DNA of 58,509 nt from Acidobacteriota bacterium (GCA_019347945.1 JAHWKK010000025.1:1-58509), one strand, 5' to 3'. Numbered from the stretch's first letter, positions 45,573-54,820 are shown. Notes: a model not told the origin generated them from the sequence alone. Numbers and translations are program-made.

Positions 45573-47174
45573 TCACCGGACGGGCCGGAGCAGGAAAATC
45601 TCTCCGTTTCCGAAAGCTCCGACAGGTTCCAGTACATCGGCCAGTTGCGATTTCGCCTGATAAGGACAGCGCTCCTCGAAACCATAGACGATCACGTAAT
45701 CGATCGGGAGATGCTCGATCATCATGCGCGTCCTCTCCGGCGGATCGTCGCAGGTCATCCAGTGGAAGTTCGCATCCATGAAGACGGAAAGATTCTGTGC
45801 ATGCGTCGTGAGGAGCGTCGGTCTCTCGCCGTGGTTCCGATCGAGCCATCGCATCATCTCGATCTCCGCCGGTGCCGGGGTGAACCTCTGCGGCCGGCTG
45901 ATCTGGTTCGCGAGCGCCCCCAGACCGAGAGCGACGCTCCAGACGATCAGCAGCACCGTTCCCCAGCGAACCCATCCCTCCCTCCGCTCCGAAAGGAGGT
46001 AGATCGTCGAAGGCAGAAGCAGGAAGATGTACGGCAGGCCGTGCCTCCAGCCAAACAGCCACGGAAGAAAGAACTGCTGGTGAAAGAGGTTCAGGACTCC
46101 GAAGAACGCGATCCCGGCAAGGATGGTCGCAACTGCAACCGAGGGTGCCGGGGGACGCGGTCTGAATCTTTTTCTCGCGGCCACGATCAATAGACTGACC
46201 AGGGCAAGAACCGGCAGATACGCTGCCGGACCGAAAAGATACACGTACGACAGCGTGGAGAACGGATCGAGACTGACCGCCAGCCCGATCAGTCTCTCGA
46301 CCACCCAATCCCACCATGACTCCGTGGCGACCCACATCCGGAAGCCGGGCACGTCGGCTCGCTGGGTCGGGGCGGTGTAGACGAAAAAGTACCATCCAGT
46401 CAGGATCACGAGCACGGGTGCGACCGTCCCGATCAACAGTTTCGTCGGGCGTCTCTGAACGATCACTCCCCATGACGCCGCCAGCCCCAGCCCCCCCGCC
46501 AGGAGGATCATCTGCGTCCTGGTCAGGAACGCCAGCCCGGCCAAGAGGCCGGCTGCCAGAGACCAGGCCAGCCCCCCACTTCTCGATGCCCGATCAAACG
46601 CCAGCAGCGCGCCGAACGCGAATGCGAACGCGAGCCCCTCGGTGTAGGGGTGTGAGGTCGCGAAAAAGAACGTCTGATTGGTCGCAAACAACGCGACGAG
46701 GAGATGGCCGGCGTCAATCGGCGTTCTCTGAATCGCACTCACGATTCCCATCGATCGGGAGATCGCCGCCGCCAGAAAGTACAGCAGGACGAGATCGAGA
46801 ATGTAGAGGATCTTCGGGAGCAGGAGCGCTGCCGGCATCACTCCGATGACCCGACCAGTCATCCCGAGAACGTAAGGCCACGCAGGGTACACCGTGGAAG
46901 ATGCCTGAGGGAGGGGGTCGAGCGCCTGGTGGTAGAGCGAGACACTCGTGACCAGACCCTGGCCGGAAGCCACGTTTCCCGCAACCTGAAAGTAGTAGGC
47001 TGCATCCAATCCGAAATTTCTCGCGCCCGGAGTAAACGAAATTTTGATCAGGGCTAAGGGCAACAGAAGCAGGGCCAGCATGATCAGACGGACGTGGAGG
47101 CGATCGAAGCGCCGTTTTGGGCTGTCCGGAGACGGAAAGTCTCGAGGATCTTCTTCCCCTCCTCGGTCGCTCAC
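45573..47174 (-). CDS. GT39-like membrane glycosyltransferase
   Basis: A 533-residue polytopic protein with about ten or more hydrophobic helices, opening with LIMLALLLLPLALIKISF and a periplasmic loop containing GLDAAYYFQVAG. This acid-bearing first loop and the overall layout match the PMT/ArnT (GT39/GT83) superfamily, which moves sugars from polyprenyl-phosphate to a periplasmic acceptor. A polyprenyl-phosphate glycosyltransferase at 43219 could supply the donor. It overlaps the flippase gene by four bases and ends the nine-gene sugar operon. Confidence 0.75.
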   Translation of the reverse strand: MSDRGGEEDPRDFPSPDSPKRRFDRLHVRLIMLALLLLPLALIKISFTPGARNFGLDAAYYFQVAGNVASGQGLVTSVSLYHQALDPLPQASSTVYPAWPYVLGMTGRVIGVMPAALLLPKILYILDLVLLYFLAAAISRSMGIVSAIQRTPIDAGHLLVALFATNQTFFFATSHPYTEGLAFAFAFGALLAFDRASRSGGLAWSLAAGLLAGLAFLTRTQMILLAGGLGLAASWGVIVQRRPTKLLIGTVAPVLVILTGWYFFVYTAPTQRADVPGFRMWVATESWWDWVVERLIGLAVSLDPFSTLSYVYLFGPAAYLPVLALVSLLIVAARKRFRPRPPAPSVAVATILAGIAFFGVLNLFHQQFFLPWLFGWRHGLPYIFLLLPSTIYLLSERREGWVRWGTVLLIVWSVALGLGALANQISRPQRFTPAPAEIEMMRWLDRNHGERPTLLTTHAQNLSVFMDANFHWMTCDDPPERTRMMIEHLPIDYVIVYGFEERCPYQAKSQLADVLEPVGAFGNGEIFLLRPVR

Positions 47175-48706
47175 ATTCCTCTCCTGTCACCAGCAGATCG
47201 TGGCTGGCTGTTCTGGCTTTGGCGCACCAGGTCTCGCACTAGCCGTCGGGTATCGGGCAAAACGACCAACGTCGACACAACAGCCGTCCCCGCCATGATC
47301 GGCAGCCACAGAAGCGCGGATCTGAGATCCTCGATATCTGAAATCAGGGAGATTGCCCAGACGACCGAAACCGAAATGAGTAGTGGAAGAAAAAGATCGA
47401 CCACGTAGTATTTCCGTCGTTCGTGCTCTAGCAGACGTCGATGCATGATACCTGCTCCCACCGAGACGTACATCGCGTTGACAATAATCCAGATGGACGC
47501 AACGCCGGCTGCCCCGTACCAGTAACCCGCCGCTATCGCCGAGGGTACGAGAAAGATCACAGCTGTGGCCGTCAGGACAAGGGGAAGCCGTGTCCATCCG
47601 GCCGCGAGCTGTAGCGCATAAGGCATGTGCGCAGTGGCAGAGAGCGCCGACCCTATGACGAGGAGGCGAGTAACGAGCGCACCATGAACGGCAATGTCCG
47701 GATTCCTCGTCCACAGCAGCAGGACCTCTTCCGCCTGGAGAACTATGATGGCCATTGCAGAAAAGACGAGCGTCGACAACAGCTGGGCGGAAGTATGATA
47801 GGTGTTCGCGAGCGTCCGACCATCTTCCCTGGCCAGCAACTCCGAGAAGCGAGGGAACATTGTGGCGAAAAAAGGAGCCGCAATGATCGCAATACCGGAG
47901 GCCACAGCGGTAGCGATCATGTAGTGGCCGAATTCCGACAGGGAGATCATTCTGCTCAGTACTATCTTGTCGACCTGCGTGAGGAGTGTTGAGAGAACGG
48001 TGATGCCGCCAACCCCGAGCGCAAATTTGCCAACTGATGACAACAGGTCGAGCCGGAAAGTCGGCTTTTCTTCAGGTCTTGGTAATGCCCGCTTCAGTGC
48101 AACTTTTGCTGCTCCGGTATGAACGACGGCAGCTATGATCTGCCATATGAAGAAGGCTTCGATCGTCGGCGATACGACCACCAGAATCAGCAAGGCTCCG
48201 ACCCAGCGGAAGGTGGAGGAACCGACCAGAATCACGTTGAGAATCGTATGTCTTTGAAGCCCCAGCAGTCCTCCGGAATAAAGAGCGTAAGGAAGGTGAA
48301 GAATGAGTGCAATCCCCATGAGCCGAATCGCCTGAGCGGTGCGATCGACCGCCATCGTCGATTCGAGCCACCGAGCCGCGATCACAGGTGCCAGAAGAAA
48401 AACGGTGATGCCGCAAGTAAATGCAAGAAGCCAATAGACACGCTCGAGCGTCACCACGAGGTCCATGTGAGCCCCTCCTGGTCGTGAGTCAGGGAGCGTA
48501 CGAGCAAACTCTCGGTTCAAGGCTCTGCTGAGTCCAACATCAACTAAAGATCCGACCGTCTGGAGTATCACAAAGAAACCGACGAGGCCGTATTCTTCTA
48601 TTCCGAGATAGTGCACATAGAACGGTATCACCGCCAGGGCGAGAATCGCCGTCCAGACAATTCCGACCGTATTTGCCAGCAGATTTCTGCTCACATATCC
48701 AAGCAC
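47171..48706 (-). CDS. Wzx-like polysaccharide flippase
   Basis: A 511-residue MOP-superfamily protein with about 12-14 membrane helices (for example GIVWTAILALAVIPFYVHYL, ILQTVGSLVDVGLSRALNREFAR). The N-terminal pattern of hydrophobic segment, YLG.E.YGL, and a conserved arginine-bearing loop is typical of O-antigen flippases that move lipid-linked repeat units across the inner membrane. Codon use and A/T content of this part of the window look visibly richer in A/T than the flanking genes. It starts three bases after the upstream GT2 stop. Confidence 0.88.
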   Translation of the reverse strand: MLGYVSRNLLANTVGIVWTAILALAVIPFYVHYLGIEEYGLVGFFVILQTVGSLVDVGLSRALNREFARTLPDSRPGGAHMDLVVTLERVYWLLAFTCGITVFLLAPVIAARWLESTMAVDRTAQAIRLMGIALILHLPYALYSGGLLGLQRHTILNVILVGSSTFRWVGALLILVVVSPTIEAFFIWQIIAAVVHTGAAKVALKRALPRPEEKPTFRLDLLSSVGKFALGVGGITVLSTLLTQVDKIVLSRMISLSEFGHYMIATAVASGIAIIAAPFFATMFPRFSELLAREDGRTLANTYHTSAQLLSTLVFSAMAIIVLQAEEVLLLWTRNPDIAVHGALVTRLLVIGSALSATAHMPYALQLAAGWTRLPLVLTATAVIFLVPSAIAAGYWYGAAGVASIWIIVNAMYVSVGAGIMHRRLLEHERRKYYVVDLFLPLLISVSVVWAISLISDIEDLRSALLWLPIMAGTAVVSTLVVLPDTRRLVRDLVRQSQNSQPRSAGDRRGM

Positions 48707-48709
48707 GCC

Positions 48710-49795
48710 TCAGCACTCCAACTTCGGGAACTCGTTGACCTCGCCTGTCTCCGTTCTGGCGCTGCCCCGTCCGCTGACGATCACGAACATTCGCTGCATC
48801 TGTATTACCAGGTATGACAGCAGCCGGGACAGGAGTCTCCAGCGAGCAGATCTGGCTACGATGCCCAACACAAAAGCACTGAAACGCGACAGGCGGAACT
48901 TCTTTCGGGACAAAACTACGTCGCGCAATTCCTCATGTCGACCAGATGGAAGCGCCTTTGTCATCAGCACGTACAACACATCTCGCTCATAGCGTTTCCA
49001 GAGACGTCTGCGAACATACAAAAGCTCAGTGTTGCCGATCGAACTAACGTTTTCCAATCGCTGGTCGAGCTCTTCGTAGGCACCCAGAACATACGAGGAG
49101 TTGAGCCCGACTTTTGCCTCCTCCTCAGTAGTCGCCCCCCCACTGAAGCTGCCGGAATGCAGTGAAAGCCGACCACAGATTTCCTCGGACACGATGAATG
49201 GATGCAGGGACGCGGCGATGATCATGTAATTGCGGTCCGAGCCCCAACGGTCGAGCACACCGACCGAGTCGAGAACTACTCGTCTGAAGAGAACTCCCGT
49301 GGTGATGAAATGCTCATCGATCATGTGAAGTACAGCATTCGAATCGGGGCGATATAACCCCCCCCTCCACGATCTGCCTTGGATTCTCTCGATTCCAAGC
49401 TGCTGATCCTGAATACTGGTGCGTCCCGCAAAAAAACCAGTACCCGGACATTTCGAGATCTCATTCACCCCGTGTTCATAAAAATGCGGAGCGAGCATGT
49501 CGTCATCGCCCAGAAGGGAGAAGTATGGCGTTTTAACGCGGCCAAGACCGAAGTTGTAATTGTTAGTGGCGCCGATATTCTTCTCATGTCGGTAATAGCG
49601 GATTCGGGGATCGCATCTCGCCATCTCACGCACCACATCTTCAGTCTCGTCACCTGACGCGTTGTCGTATACACAAATCGTCACACGCTCATAGGTTTGT
49701 GCGGCAACGCTGCGGATCGCTCGTGACAGCAAGGCGGGACGCCTGAACGTTGGAATGATCGTGGTCACTTCCGGCGCGTGGGGCCCTTGAGTCAT
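48710..49795 (-). CDS. Family 2 glycosyltransferase
   Basis: A 361-residue GT2 enzyme. TTIIPTFRRPALLSRAI, CVYDNASGDETEDV and the metal motif SLLGDDDMLAPHFYEHG are clear. The C-terminal third has basic helices and a hydrophobic stretch (AFVLGIVARSARWRLL) that may touch the membrane. I start at the ATG at 49795, which overlaps the upstream stop as ATGA; an eight-residue extension is possible but lacks support. Likely adds a residue to the surface polysaccharide. Confidence 0.87.
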   Translation of the reverse strand: MTQGPHAPEVTTIIPTFRRPALLSRAIRSVAAQTYERVTICVYDNASGDETEDVVREMARCDPRIRYYRHEKNIGATNNYNFGLGRVKTPYFSLLGDDDMLAPHFYEHGVNEISKCPGTGFFAGRTSIQDQQLGIERIQGRSWRGGLYRPDSNAVLHMIDEHFITTGVLFRRVVLDSVGVLDRWGSDRNYMIIAASLHPFIVSEEICGRLSLHSGSFSGGATTEEEAKVGLNSSYVLGAYEELDQRLENVSSIGNTELLYVRRRLWKRYERDVLYVLMTKALPSGRHEELRDVVLSRKKFRLSRFSAFVLGIVARSARWRLLSRLLSYLVIQMQRMFVIVSGRGSARTETGEVNEFPKLEC

Positions 49796-50289
49796 ACCGG
49801 TCCCTGATGACTTTCGCAAACGACTCGATTTTCTCCGAGAGGATGAATCGATTCGAGCACCTCGATAATGATTCGGAAACGTCCCTCTACCTTTTCAGCG
49901 AACCATGGCAAGAAGGTTGTCGGCGAAGTTCGGAGGTCCGGGAAGAAGCGCTGCCAGAGAAACGCCACCAGTGCCTTGATCTTGACGCCCACTTGCCGGC
50001 CTCCTCCAAATGCTAGCCACTCCCCAGTTCCGTACGCTACCAGCTCCCACAGTCTCAAGTGTCGCCGGTGTTCGGTCGTCTCCTCTGGAGCGACTGCTCG
50101 CTCGACAATGATTGTCACGGAAGCGTCTGGAAATGCTGAACGAATCTTACCGCACTCCCCGCAAAAATACGGATTGCATCCAATAACCCTCTGTTTCGAT
50201 CCCGCGTCTCGAACAGCCATGCAAGCAGGGCGGATGTGATCCCCGGTCGAGCCTTCGTACGGCAGTTCTGTCGAACTAAAATCGATCAC
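49792..50289 (-). CDS. Hypothetical protein in the CDP-sugar operon
   Basis: A 165-residue protein I do not recognise. It contains a CNPYFCGECGKIRSAF segment (C-x6-C-x2-C pattern, perhaps zinc-binding), a basic-hydrophobic middle (LWELVAYGTGEWLAFGGGR) and a C-terminal helix-rich part. The start is a GTG at 50289 that overlaps the reductase gene by 14 bases; its stop overlaps the next gene as ATGA, arguing that it is translated. It could be a truncated enzyme fragment or a novel accessory protein. Confidence 0.65.
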   Translation of the reverse strand: MIDFSSTELPYEGSTGDHIRPACMAVRDAGSKQRVIGCNPYFCGECGKIRSAFPDASVTIIVERAVAPEETTEHRRHLRLWELVAYGTGEWLAFGGGRQVGVKIKALVAFLWQRFFPDLRTSPTTFLPWFAEKVEGRFRIIIEVLESIHPLGENRVVCESHQGPV

Positions 50290-51181
50290 TCATCCGGCCC
50301 CACCATTCAGCTGTTTCACTCAGACCGAGACTGAGGCTTCGGCTGGGTTTCCACCCTACTTCATTACGCAACCTCGCTATATCGGGAACAACAATTGAGG
50401 CGCTCGTCGGAGTCTCCGGATCTTTCGCAAATTCAAGTCGAGCTGTTGGATCGATCTTATTGGCGATCGTCCTCACGAGCTCTCTGATCGTCAGAGGAAT
50501 CCCAGAACCCACGTTGATGGGACCTTCAACTGTTGAACAGAGTATTTCTACAAGCGCCTCGGCGCAATCTTTTACGTAGAGATAGTCTCGGACCTGTCTA
50601 CCGTGGGAACATTGAACAATCTCGGCTGAGAGAAGACTTCTGAGAACTGAGGCGACGAGGCGGTCGGGATGCTCGCCAGGGCCATAGAGATGAAACATTC
50701 TGGGCCACGCCCAGCTCATGCCTCTGATCGTCATCAAACCGTCGAGCACGTGATAGAGGCCCAGTTTGCAACTACCGTAAAACGAGTTCGGCGCCATTGG
50801 AGTTCGATATTCGTGGCAGATCCCGGAGCTCCAGTCATATTCGGCACACGTTCCGGCCACGACTATTCGCTCCCCTCCCACAGACGCAAACTCCTCGGCC
50901 AATTCGATGCTACAACTCAACCATTTCAGGTTCTCCGGCGAAGTCCAGTACAGATCATGCGTCGTATACCAAGCGAGGTGGAGAAGATGCGTCGGCTTGG
51001 TTCGTTCCAGAAGAGCGATCCGATCGGCTTGGCACAAAAGGTCGACCTGGTGCCATTCCACGTCGGCGTCGAATGCTCCGGAGCGCGTTGTCACCGCATG
51101 CACTTCCGCTCCTCGGCTCTTGAGCAGATCGAGCGTCCAACGTCCGATGAAACCATTTGCACCGGTGACCAGCGCTCTCAT
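50276..51181 (-). CDS. NAD-dependent epimerase/reductase (sugar SDR)
   Basis: A 301-residue extended SDR. The Rossmann motif is MRALVTGANGFIG, HLAWYTTH resembles the HxA region, and the catalytic tyrosine-lysine should lie in NSFYGSCKLGLYHVL (Y-x3-K). DYLYVKDCAEALVEIL is the conserved late motif. By position after a CDP-glucose dehydratase, methyltransferase and epimerase, it likely reduces the 4-keto group of the final sugar. Exact product stereochemistry is unknown. Overlaps the epimerase gene by four bases. Confidence 0.85.
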   Translation of the reverse strand: MRALVTGANGFIGRWTLDLLKSRGAEVHAVTTRSGAFDADVEWHQVDLLCQADRIALLERTKPTHLLHLAWYTTHDLYWTSPENLKWLSCSIELAEEFASVGGERIVVAGTCAEYDWSSGICHEYRTPMAPNSFYGSCKLGLYHVLDGLMTIRGMSWAWPRMFHLYGPGEHPDRLVASVLRSLLSAEIVQCSHGRQVRDYLYVKDCAEALVEILCSTVEGPINVGSGIPLTIRELVRTIANKIDPTARLEFAKDPETPTSASIVVPDIARLRNEVGWKPSRSLSLGLSETAEWWGRMSDRF

Positions 51182-51714
51182 CCGACGAAATCCTCGAAAG
51201 ACTGATCGCGCGGCGAAATAATCCTCTTCTCCGCTTCAGGCCATTCAATATCGAACGCCGGATCGTTCCAGCGGACCCCTTTCGCCGCTTCTGGAACGAA
51301 GTTCTGGGAGATCTGATAGAACACTTCAGAAGCATCTTCGAGGGTCTGAAAGCCATGGGCCACGCCCGGCGGAACCAGCAACATCTGTCGATTCTCCTGA
51401 CTCAGCTCTCGCCCATACCACTGCCTGAATGTAGAAGAGGAAGGTCTCAGATCGAGTGCCACATCAAAGATCCTCCCTGCCGTACATCGGACGACTTTGG
51501 TTTCCCCGTATGGCTCATCCTGATAGTGCATTCCTCGTAACGTACCTCGCTTCTCGTTGAAGGAAATCGAGCACTGCTGGATTTCGGCTTCGATACCACG
51601 GTCCTCTAACTCCCTCCTGCTCCAGGTCCGCGCGAAGAAACCCCGCTCGTCCTGCTGTTTGATATCGAGCTCGATGACATAAAGTCCCGGGACCTCGGTT
51701 TCGATGAGCTTCAC
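51178..51714 (-). CDS. dTDP-4-dehydrorhamnose 3,5-epimerase-like protein
   Basis: A 178-residue cupin-fold RmlC-like epimerase. DERGFFARTWSRRELEDRGI, the catalytic histidine block RGTLRGMHYQ, TKVVRCTAGRIFDVALDLRP and the PPGVAHGFQTLED block are all present. The best start is a GTG at 51714, giving KLIETEVPGLYVIE and a GTGA overlap with the methyltransferase stop; the in-frame extension to 51810 is unsupported. In a CDP-sugar operon it probably acts on CDP-4-keto-6-deoxy-hexose at C3/C5 or only C5. Confidence 0.9.
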   Translation of the reverse strand: MKLIETEVPGLYVIELDIKQQDERGFFARTWSRRELEDRGIEAEIQQCSISFNEKRGTLRGMHYQDEPYGETKVVRCTAGRIFDVALDLRPSSSTFRQWYGRELSQENRQMLLVPPGVAHGFQTLEDASEVFYQISQNFVPEAAKGVRWNDPAFDIEWPEAEKRIISPRDQSFEDFVG

Positions 51715-52937
51715 TCCAGCACCTCTACTTCGGGAATCGGCAGAATGAACTTCCCTCCCCACTCGCGAATGAATGACATCTGCTCCATGATCTCGTCCTT
51801 GAGATTCCACGGAAGAATCAGAAGATACCCCGGCCTGGTCTCGCGGATTCTGTCCGGATGCTCGACCGGAATCCGACTTCCCGGAAGGTATCGCCCCTGT
51901 TTGTGAGGATTCCGGTCCACTGTGAAGTCAATGAAATCAGTGCGTATTCCGCAATAATTCAGGAGAGTGTTCGCCTTTGCGGGAGCGCCATACCCCACAA
52001 TTGATGAACCGGACTCCTTGATCCTGATCAATTCGCTCAGTAGTCGGCGCTTGAGTGCTCTGACGCGAATCCCGAAGTCTGAGTATCCCTCGACAACACC
52101 AAGCCCGGCGGTCAGCTCTTCGTTCTTCAGCATCATTACAGAGTCACGGATCTCGACCGAACTATCGCTCCTCACGCAGAACACTCTCAGCGAGCCGCCA
52201 TGAGTTGAGATCCGGTCCACGTCGAAGACTTCGAGACCATGAGCTGCAAAGACCTGTTCCACCACAAGAAAGGAGAAGTAAGAGAAATGCTCATGATAGA
52301 TAGTATCGAACTGGTTCATGCGAATCAGCGACAGGAGATGAGGAAACTCCATCACCAGGATGCCCTGCGGTTTAAGAATCTCCCTCAAACCCTCAACGAA
52401 ATCATTGAGAGCAGGAACATGGGCGAGAACATTGTTTCCAACTACGAGATCGGCTGCCCCCCACTTTTCTGCCAACTCAGAGGCCACCTTGCTCCCGAAG
52501 AATACCTCGATCGTCGGGACGCCTTGAGCTCTGGCCGCTTCCGCGACGTTCGCGGCCGGCTCGATGCCGACCACCGGAATGCCTTTTGCGACGAAATTTC
52601 TCAGCAGGTAGCCGTCATTGCTGGCGATTTCGATGACCTGACTCTGGGGTCCAAGACCGAATTTCTCGATCGATTCCTCCGCAAAAACCTTCGCATGATC
52701 AAGCCAGGTGTCGGAATAGGAGGAGTAGTAGGCGTAGTCGCTGAAGATCTCAACCGGTGACACCGCCTCCGGCAACTGAACCAGTAGACAGTGATCGCAG
52801 ACGTATGCCACGAGTGGAAAGTGCGACTCGGCTTGCCCCAGCATCGACTCTTCGAGGAATGCGTTCGAGAGAGGCGAAGAGCCGAGGTCCACAAAGACGG
52901 TAGTCAGCCTCGCCGCACAGAATCTGCAGTTCAGCAT
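51711..52937 (-). CDS. Sugar C-methyltransferase (NovU/TylCIII type)
   Basis: A 408-residue SAM-dependent methyltransferase with the three-domain layout of sugar C-methyltransferases: an N-terminal zinc cluster (CRFCAARL and CDHCLLVQL, two C-x2-C pairs), a central Rossmann SAM fold (VIEIASNDGYLLRNFVAKG, GIEPAANVA, VGNNVLAHVP) and a C-terminal domain with GYGAPAKANTLLNYCG. Known relatives add a methyl group to C3 of 4-keto-6-deoxy-sugars (as in mycarose, noviose, virenose). The ATG at 52937 overlaps the rfbG stop by seven bases. The CDP linkage is inferred from the neighbours. Confidence 0.9.
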   Translation of the reverse strand: MLNCRFCAARLTTVFVDLGSSPLSNAFLEESMLGQAESHFPLVAYVCDHCLLVQLPEAVSPVEIFSDYAYYSSYSDTWLDHAKVFAEESIEKFGLGPQSQVIEIASNDGYLLRNFVAKGIPVVGIEPAANVAEAARAQGVPTIEVFFGSKVASELAEKWGAADLVVGNNVLAHVPALNDFVEGLREILKPQGILVMEFPHLLSLIRMNQFDTIYHEHFSYFSFLVVEQVFAAHGLEVFDVDRISTHGGSLRVFCVRSDSSVEIRDSVMMLKNEELTAGLGVVEGYSDFGIRVRALKRRLLSELIRIKESGSSIVGYGAPAKANTLLNYCGIRTDFIDFTVDRNPHKQGRYLPGSRIPVEHPDRIRETRPGYLLILPWNLKDEIMEQMSFIREWGGKFILPIPEVEVLE

Positions 52938-53998
52938 GAACACTCTTCCTCGAATCGCTGAATGTCGCTCGACACCAGATCGTAGGCGGGCATTCCCGAG
53001 TGGAAGCTCCGGTACCACTCTGCGACGCATTCGATCGTCCGCTCCAAATTCAGGTGCGGACGCCACCCGAGGTAATTCCGTGCCCTGGAGCTGTCGAGCC
53101 GTAATGTGGAAGCTTCTGCAGGATGCTCTCCCTCGTCGTGCTCCACTTCGTCGATACCCCAATGTTTCATGAACTGGCGGGCGAGAAGTACAACCGAAGT
53201 ATGGGACTCCGAATCAGGTCCGAAATTCCACTCGCTCGGAAGATCAGAGTGCCCTTCATACAGCGCCTCAGCAAGGAGGAGGTAACCATGCAGAGGATCG
53301 AGAACATGTTGCCACGGTCGGATGGAAAATGGATTTCTCAGGCGGACCAGGTCTCTTTGTTTCAGCGATCTCGCCAGGTCAGGCACTAGACGATCCTCCG
53401 CCCAGTCACCTCCTCCGATCACATTGCCGGCACGCGCTGTTGCCACTCTCGCGGCTCCCTGCTGGTGGTAAAACGATCGCCTGTAGGCGGAGACAACCAA
53501 CTCCGCACATGCCTTACTGGAGGAATAGGGATCGTGCCCACCCAGGACATCGTCCTCGCGGTATCCCCACAGCCAGTTCCGATTCTCGTAGACCTTGTCG
53601 CTCGTGACCACGAGAATAACCCTCACCCCAGGAGTTTCCCGAGCTGCTTCCAACACGTGAGCGGTACCCATCACGTTCGTCGTGAACGTCAGAACAGGTG
53701 CGTCATAAGACCTACGAACGATCGACTGCGCAGCGAGATGAAAGACAATCTCGGGTCGCGAAGAGTTGAGCTGCTTCCTCAGCTCCTCGAGATTTCGAAC
53801 ATCTCCGATTACCGAATTCATGATGTTCGACACCCGGGCTTCCTCGAACAGGCTCGGCTGTGAGGGAGGTTCGAGCGCATAACCGGTGACATCGGCTCCC
53901 AGACGGGACAGCCAGATCGAGAGCCAGCTACCTTTGAAACCGCTGTGTCCCGTGATCAGGACCCTCTTTCCTGACCAGAAGCCCTCCCTCACGTCCAC
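52931..53998 (-). CDS. rfbG: CDP-glucose 4,6-dehydratase
   Basis: A 355-residue extended SDR that converts CDP-glucose to CDP-4-keto-6-deoxy-glucose. The cofactor motif is TGHSGFKGSWLSIWL, diagnostic for RfbG; HLAAQSIVRRSYDAP and DPYSSSKACAELVVSAYR (with the SxSK/Y region) follow, then RAGNVIGGGDWAEDRLVPD. It overlaps the upstream cytidylyltransferase by ten bases. Confidence 0.94.
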   Translation of the reverse strand: MDVREGFWSGKRVLITGHSGFKGSWLSIWLSRLGADVTGYALEPPSQPSLFEEARVSNIMNSVIGDVRNLEELRKQLNSSRPEIVFHLAAQSIVRRSYDAPVLTFTTNVMGTAHVLEAARETPGVRVILVVTSDKVYENRNWLWGYREDDVLGGHDPYSSSKACAELVVSAYRRSFYHQQGAARVATARAGNVIGGGDWAEDRLVPDLARSLKQRDLVRLRNPFSIRPWQHVLDPLHGYLLLAEALYEGHSDLPSEWNFGPDSESHTSVVLLARQFMKHWGIDEVEHDEGEHPAEASTLRLDSSRARNYLGWRPHLNLERTIECVAEWYRSFHSGMPAYDLVSSDIQRFEEECSC

Positions 53999-54759
53999 AC
54001 CTTCCAGGGCGCTCTATCTTCTTTCCACATCTGCTCGAGCAGACGCTTTTCGCGCAATGTGTCCATCGGCTGCCAAAATCCCTGATGCCGATAGACACTG
54101 AGCTCGCCCTCTCTGGCCAAGCTCTCCAGCGGCTCCCGTTCCCACATGACTGCATCTCCGCTGATCAACTCGAACACGGATGGTTCGAGAACAAAGAATC
54201 CGCCGCTGATCCAACCTTCGTCCGTCTGCGGTTTCTCGAGAAAAGCAGTCGCACGATCGCCGTCAAGCTTCAGAGTTCCAAAGCGGCCCGGCGGTCGAAC
54301 CGCTGTGACCGTCGCCTTTGCTCCCATCTGGCGGTGAAAGTCCACCAGCGCGGAGAGGTCGATGTCGGCGACACCGTCGCCATACGTGAGACAGAAGCTG
54401 CCGTTGTCCAGGTAACTGCGGACTCGGGCCAGTCGCCCGCCAGTCATCGTGTCCGAACCCGTATCCACCAACGCGATTTTCCATGGTTCTACCTTCTGGT
54501 GATGGACGATCATGTCGTTCTTCGTCAGATCGAGGGTCACGTCGGACATGTGCAGTAAATAGTTCGCAAAGTACTCCTTGATGACGTAGCCCTTGTACCC
54601 GAGGCAGATCACAAACTCGGTGAAACCGTGATAGGAATACAGTTTCATGATGTGCCAGAGCACAGGAAGTCCACCAATTCGGATCATCGGCTTCGGAGTC
54701 ACCTCCGTCTCTTCCGATAGACGTGTTCCGTATCCACCTGCGAGAATGACGACCTTCAT
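53989..54759 (-). CDS. rfbF: Glucose-1-phosphate cytidylyltransferase
   Basis: A 256-residue nucleotidyltransferase making CDP-glucose from CTP and glucose-1-phosphate, the entry step to CDP-sugars. LAGGYGTRLSEETEVTPKPM is the catalytic loop, and MTGGRLARVR, TYGDGVADIDL (metal-binding aspartate) and GFWQPMDTLREKRLLEQMW are RfbF hallmarks. It is the first gene of the nine-gene minus-strand operon. Confidence 0.95.
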   Translation of the reverse strand: MKVVILAGGYGTRLSEETEVTPKPMIRIGGLPVLWHIMKLYSYHGFTEFVICLGYKGYVIKEYFANYLLHMSDVTLDLTKNDMIVHHQKVEPWKIALVDTGSDTMTGGRLARVRSYLDNGSFCLTYGDGVADIDLSALVDFHRQMGAKATVTAVRPPGRFGTLKLDGDRATAFLEKPQTDEGWISGGFFVLEPSVFELISGDAVMWEREPLESLAREGELSVYRHQGFWQPMDTLREKRLLEQMWKEDRAPWKVWT

Positions 54760-54820
54760 CGGACCCTCTCATGAACCATCAGACCAGATGCGTAGGTTAA
54801 CATCTCTTCACCCCCTCACG

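Noticed and set aside
50276-54759. Phage or transposon boundary around the A/T-richer sugar genes
   Set aside because: No integrase, transposase, att-like repeats or tRNA edge was found; composition change alone is typical of surface-sugar loci.
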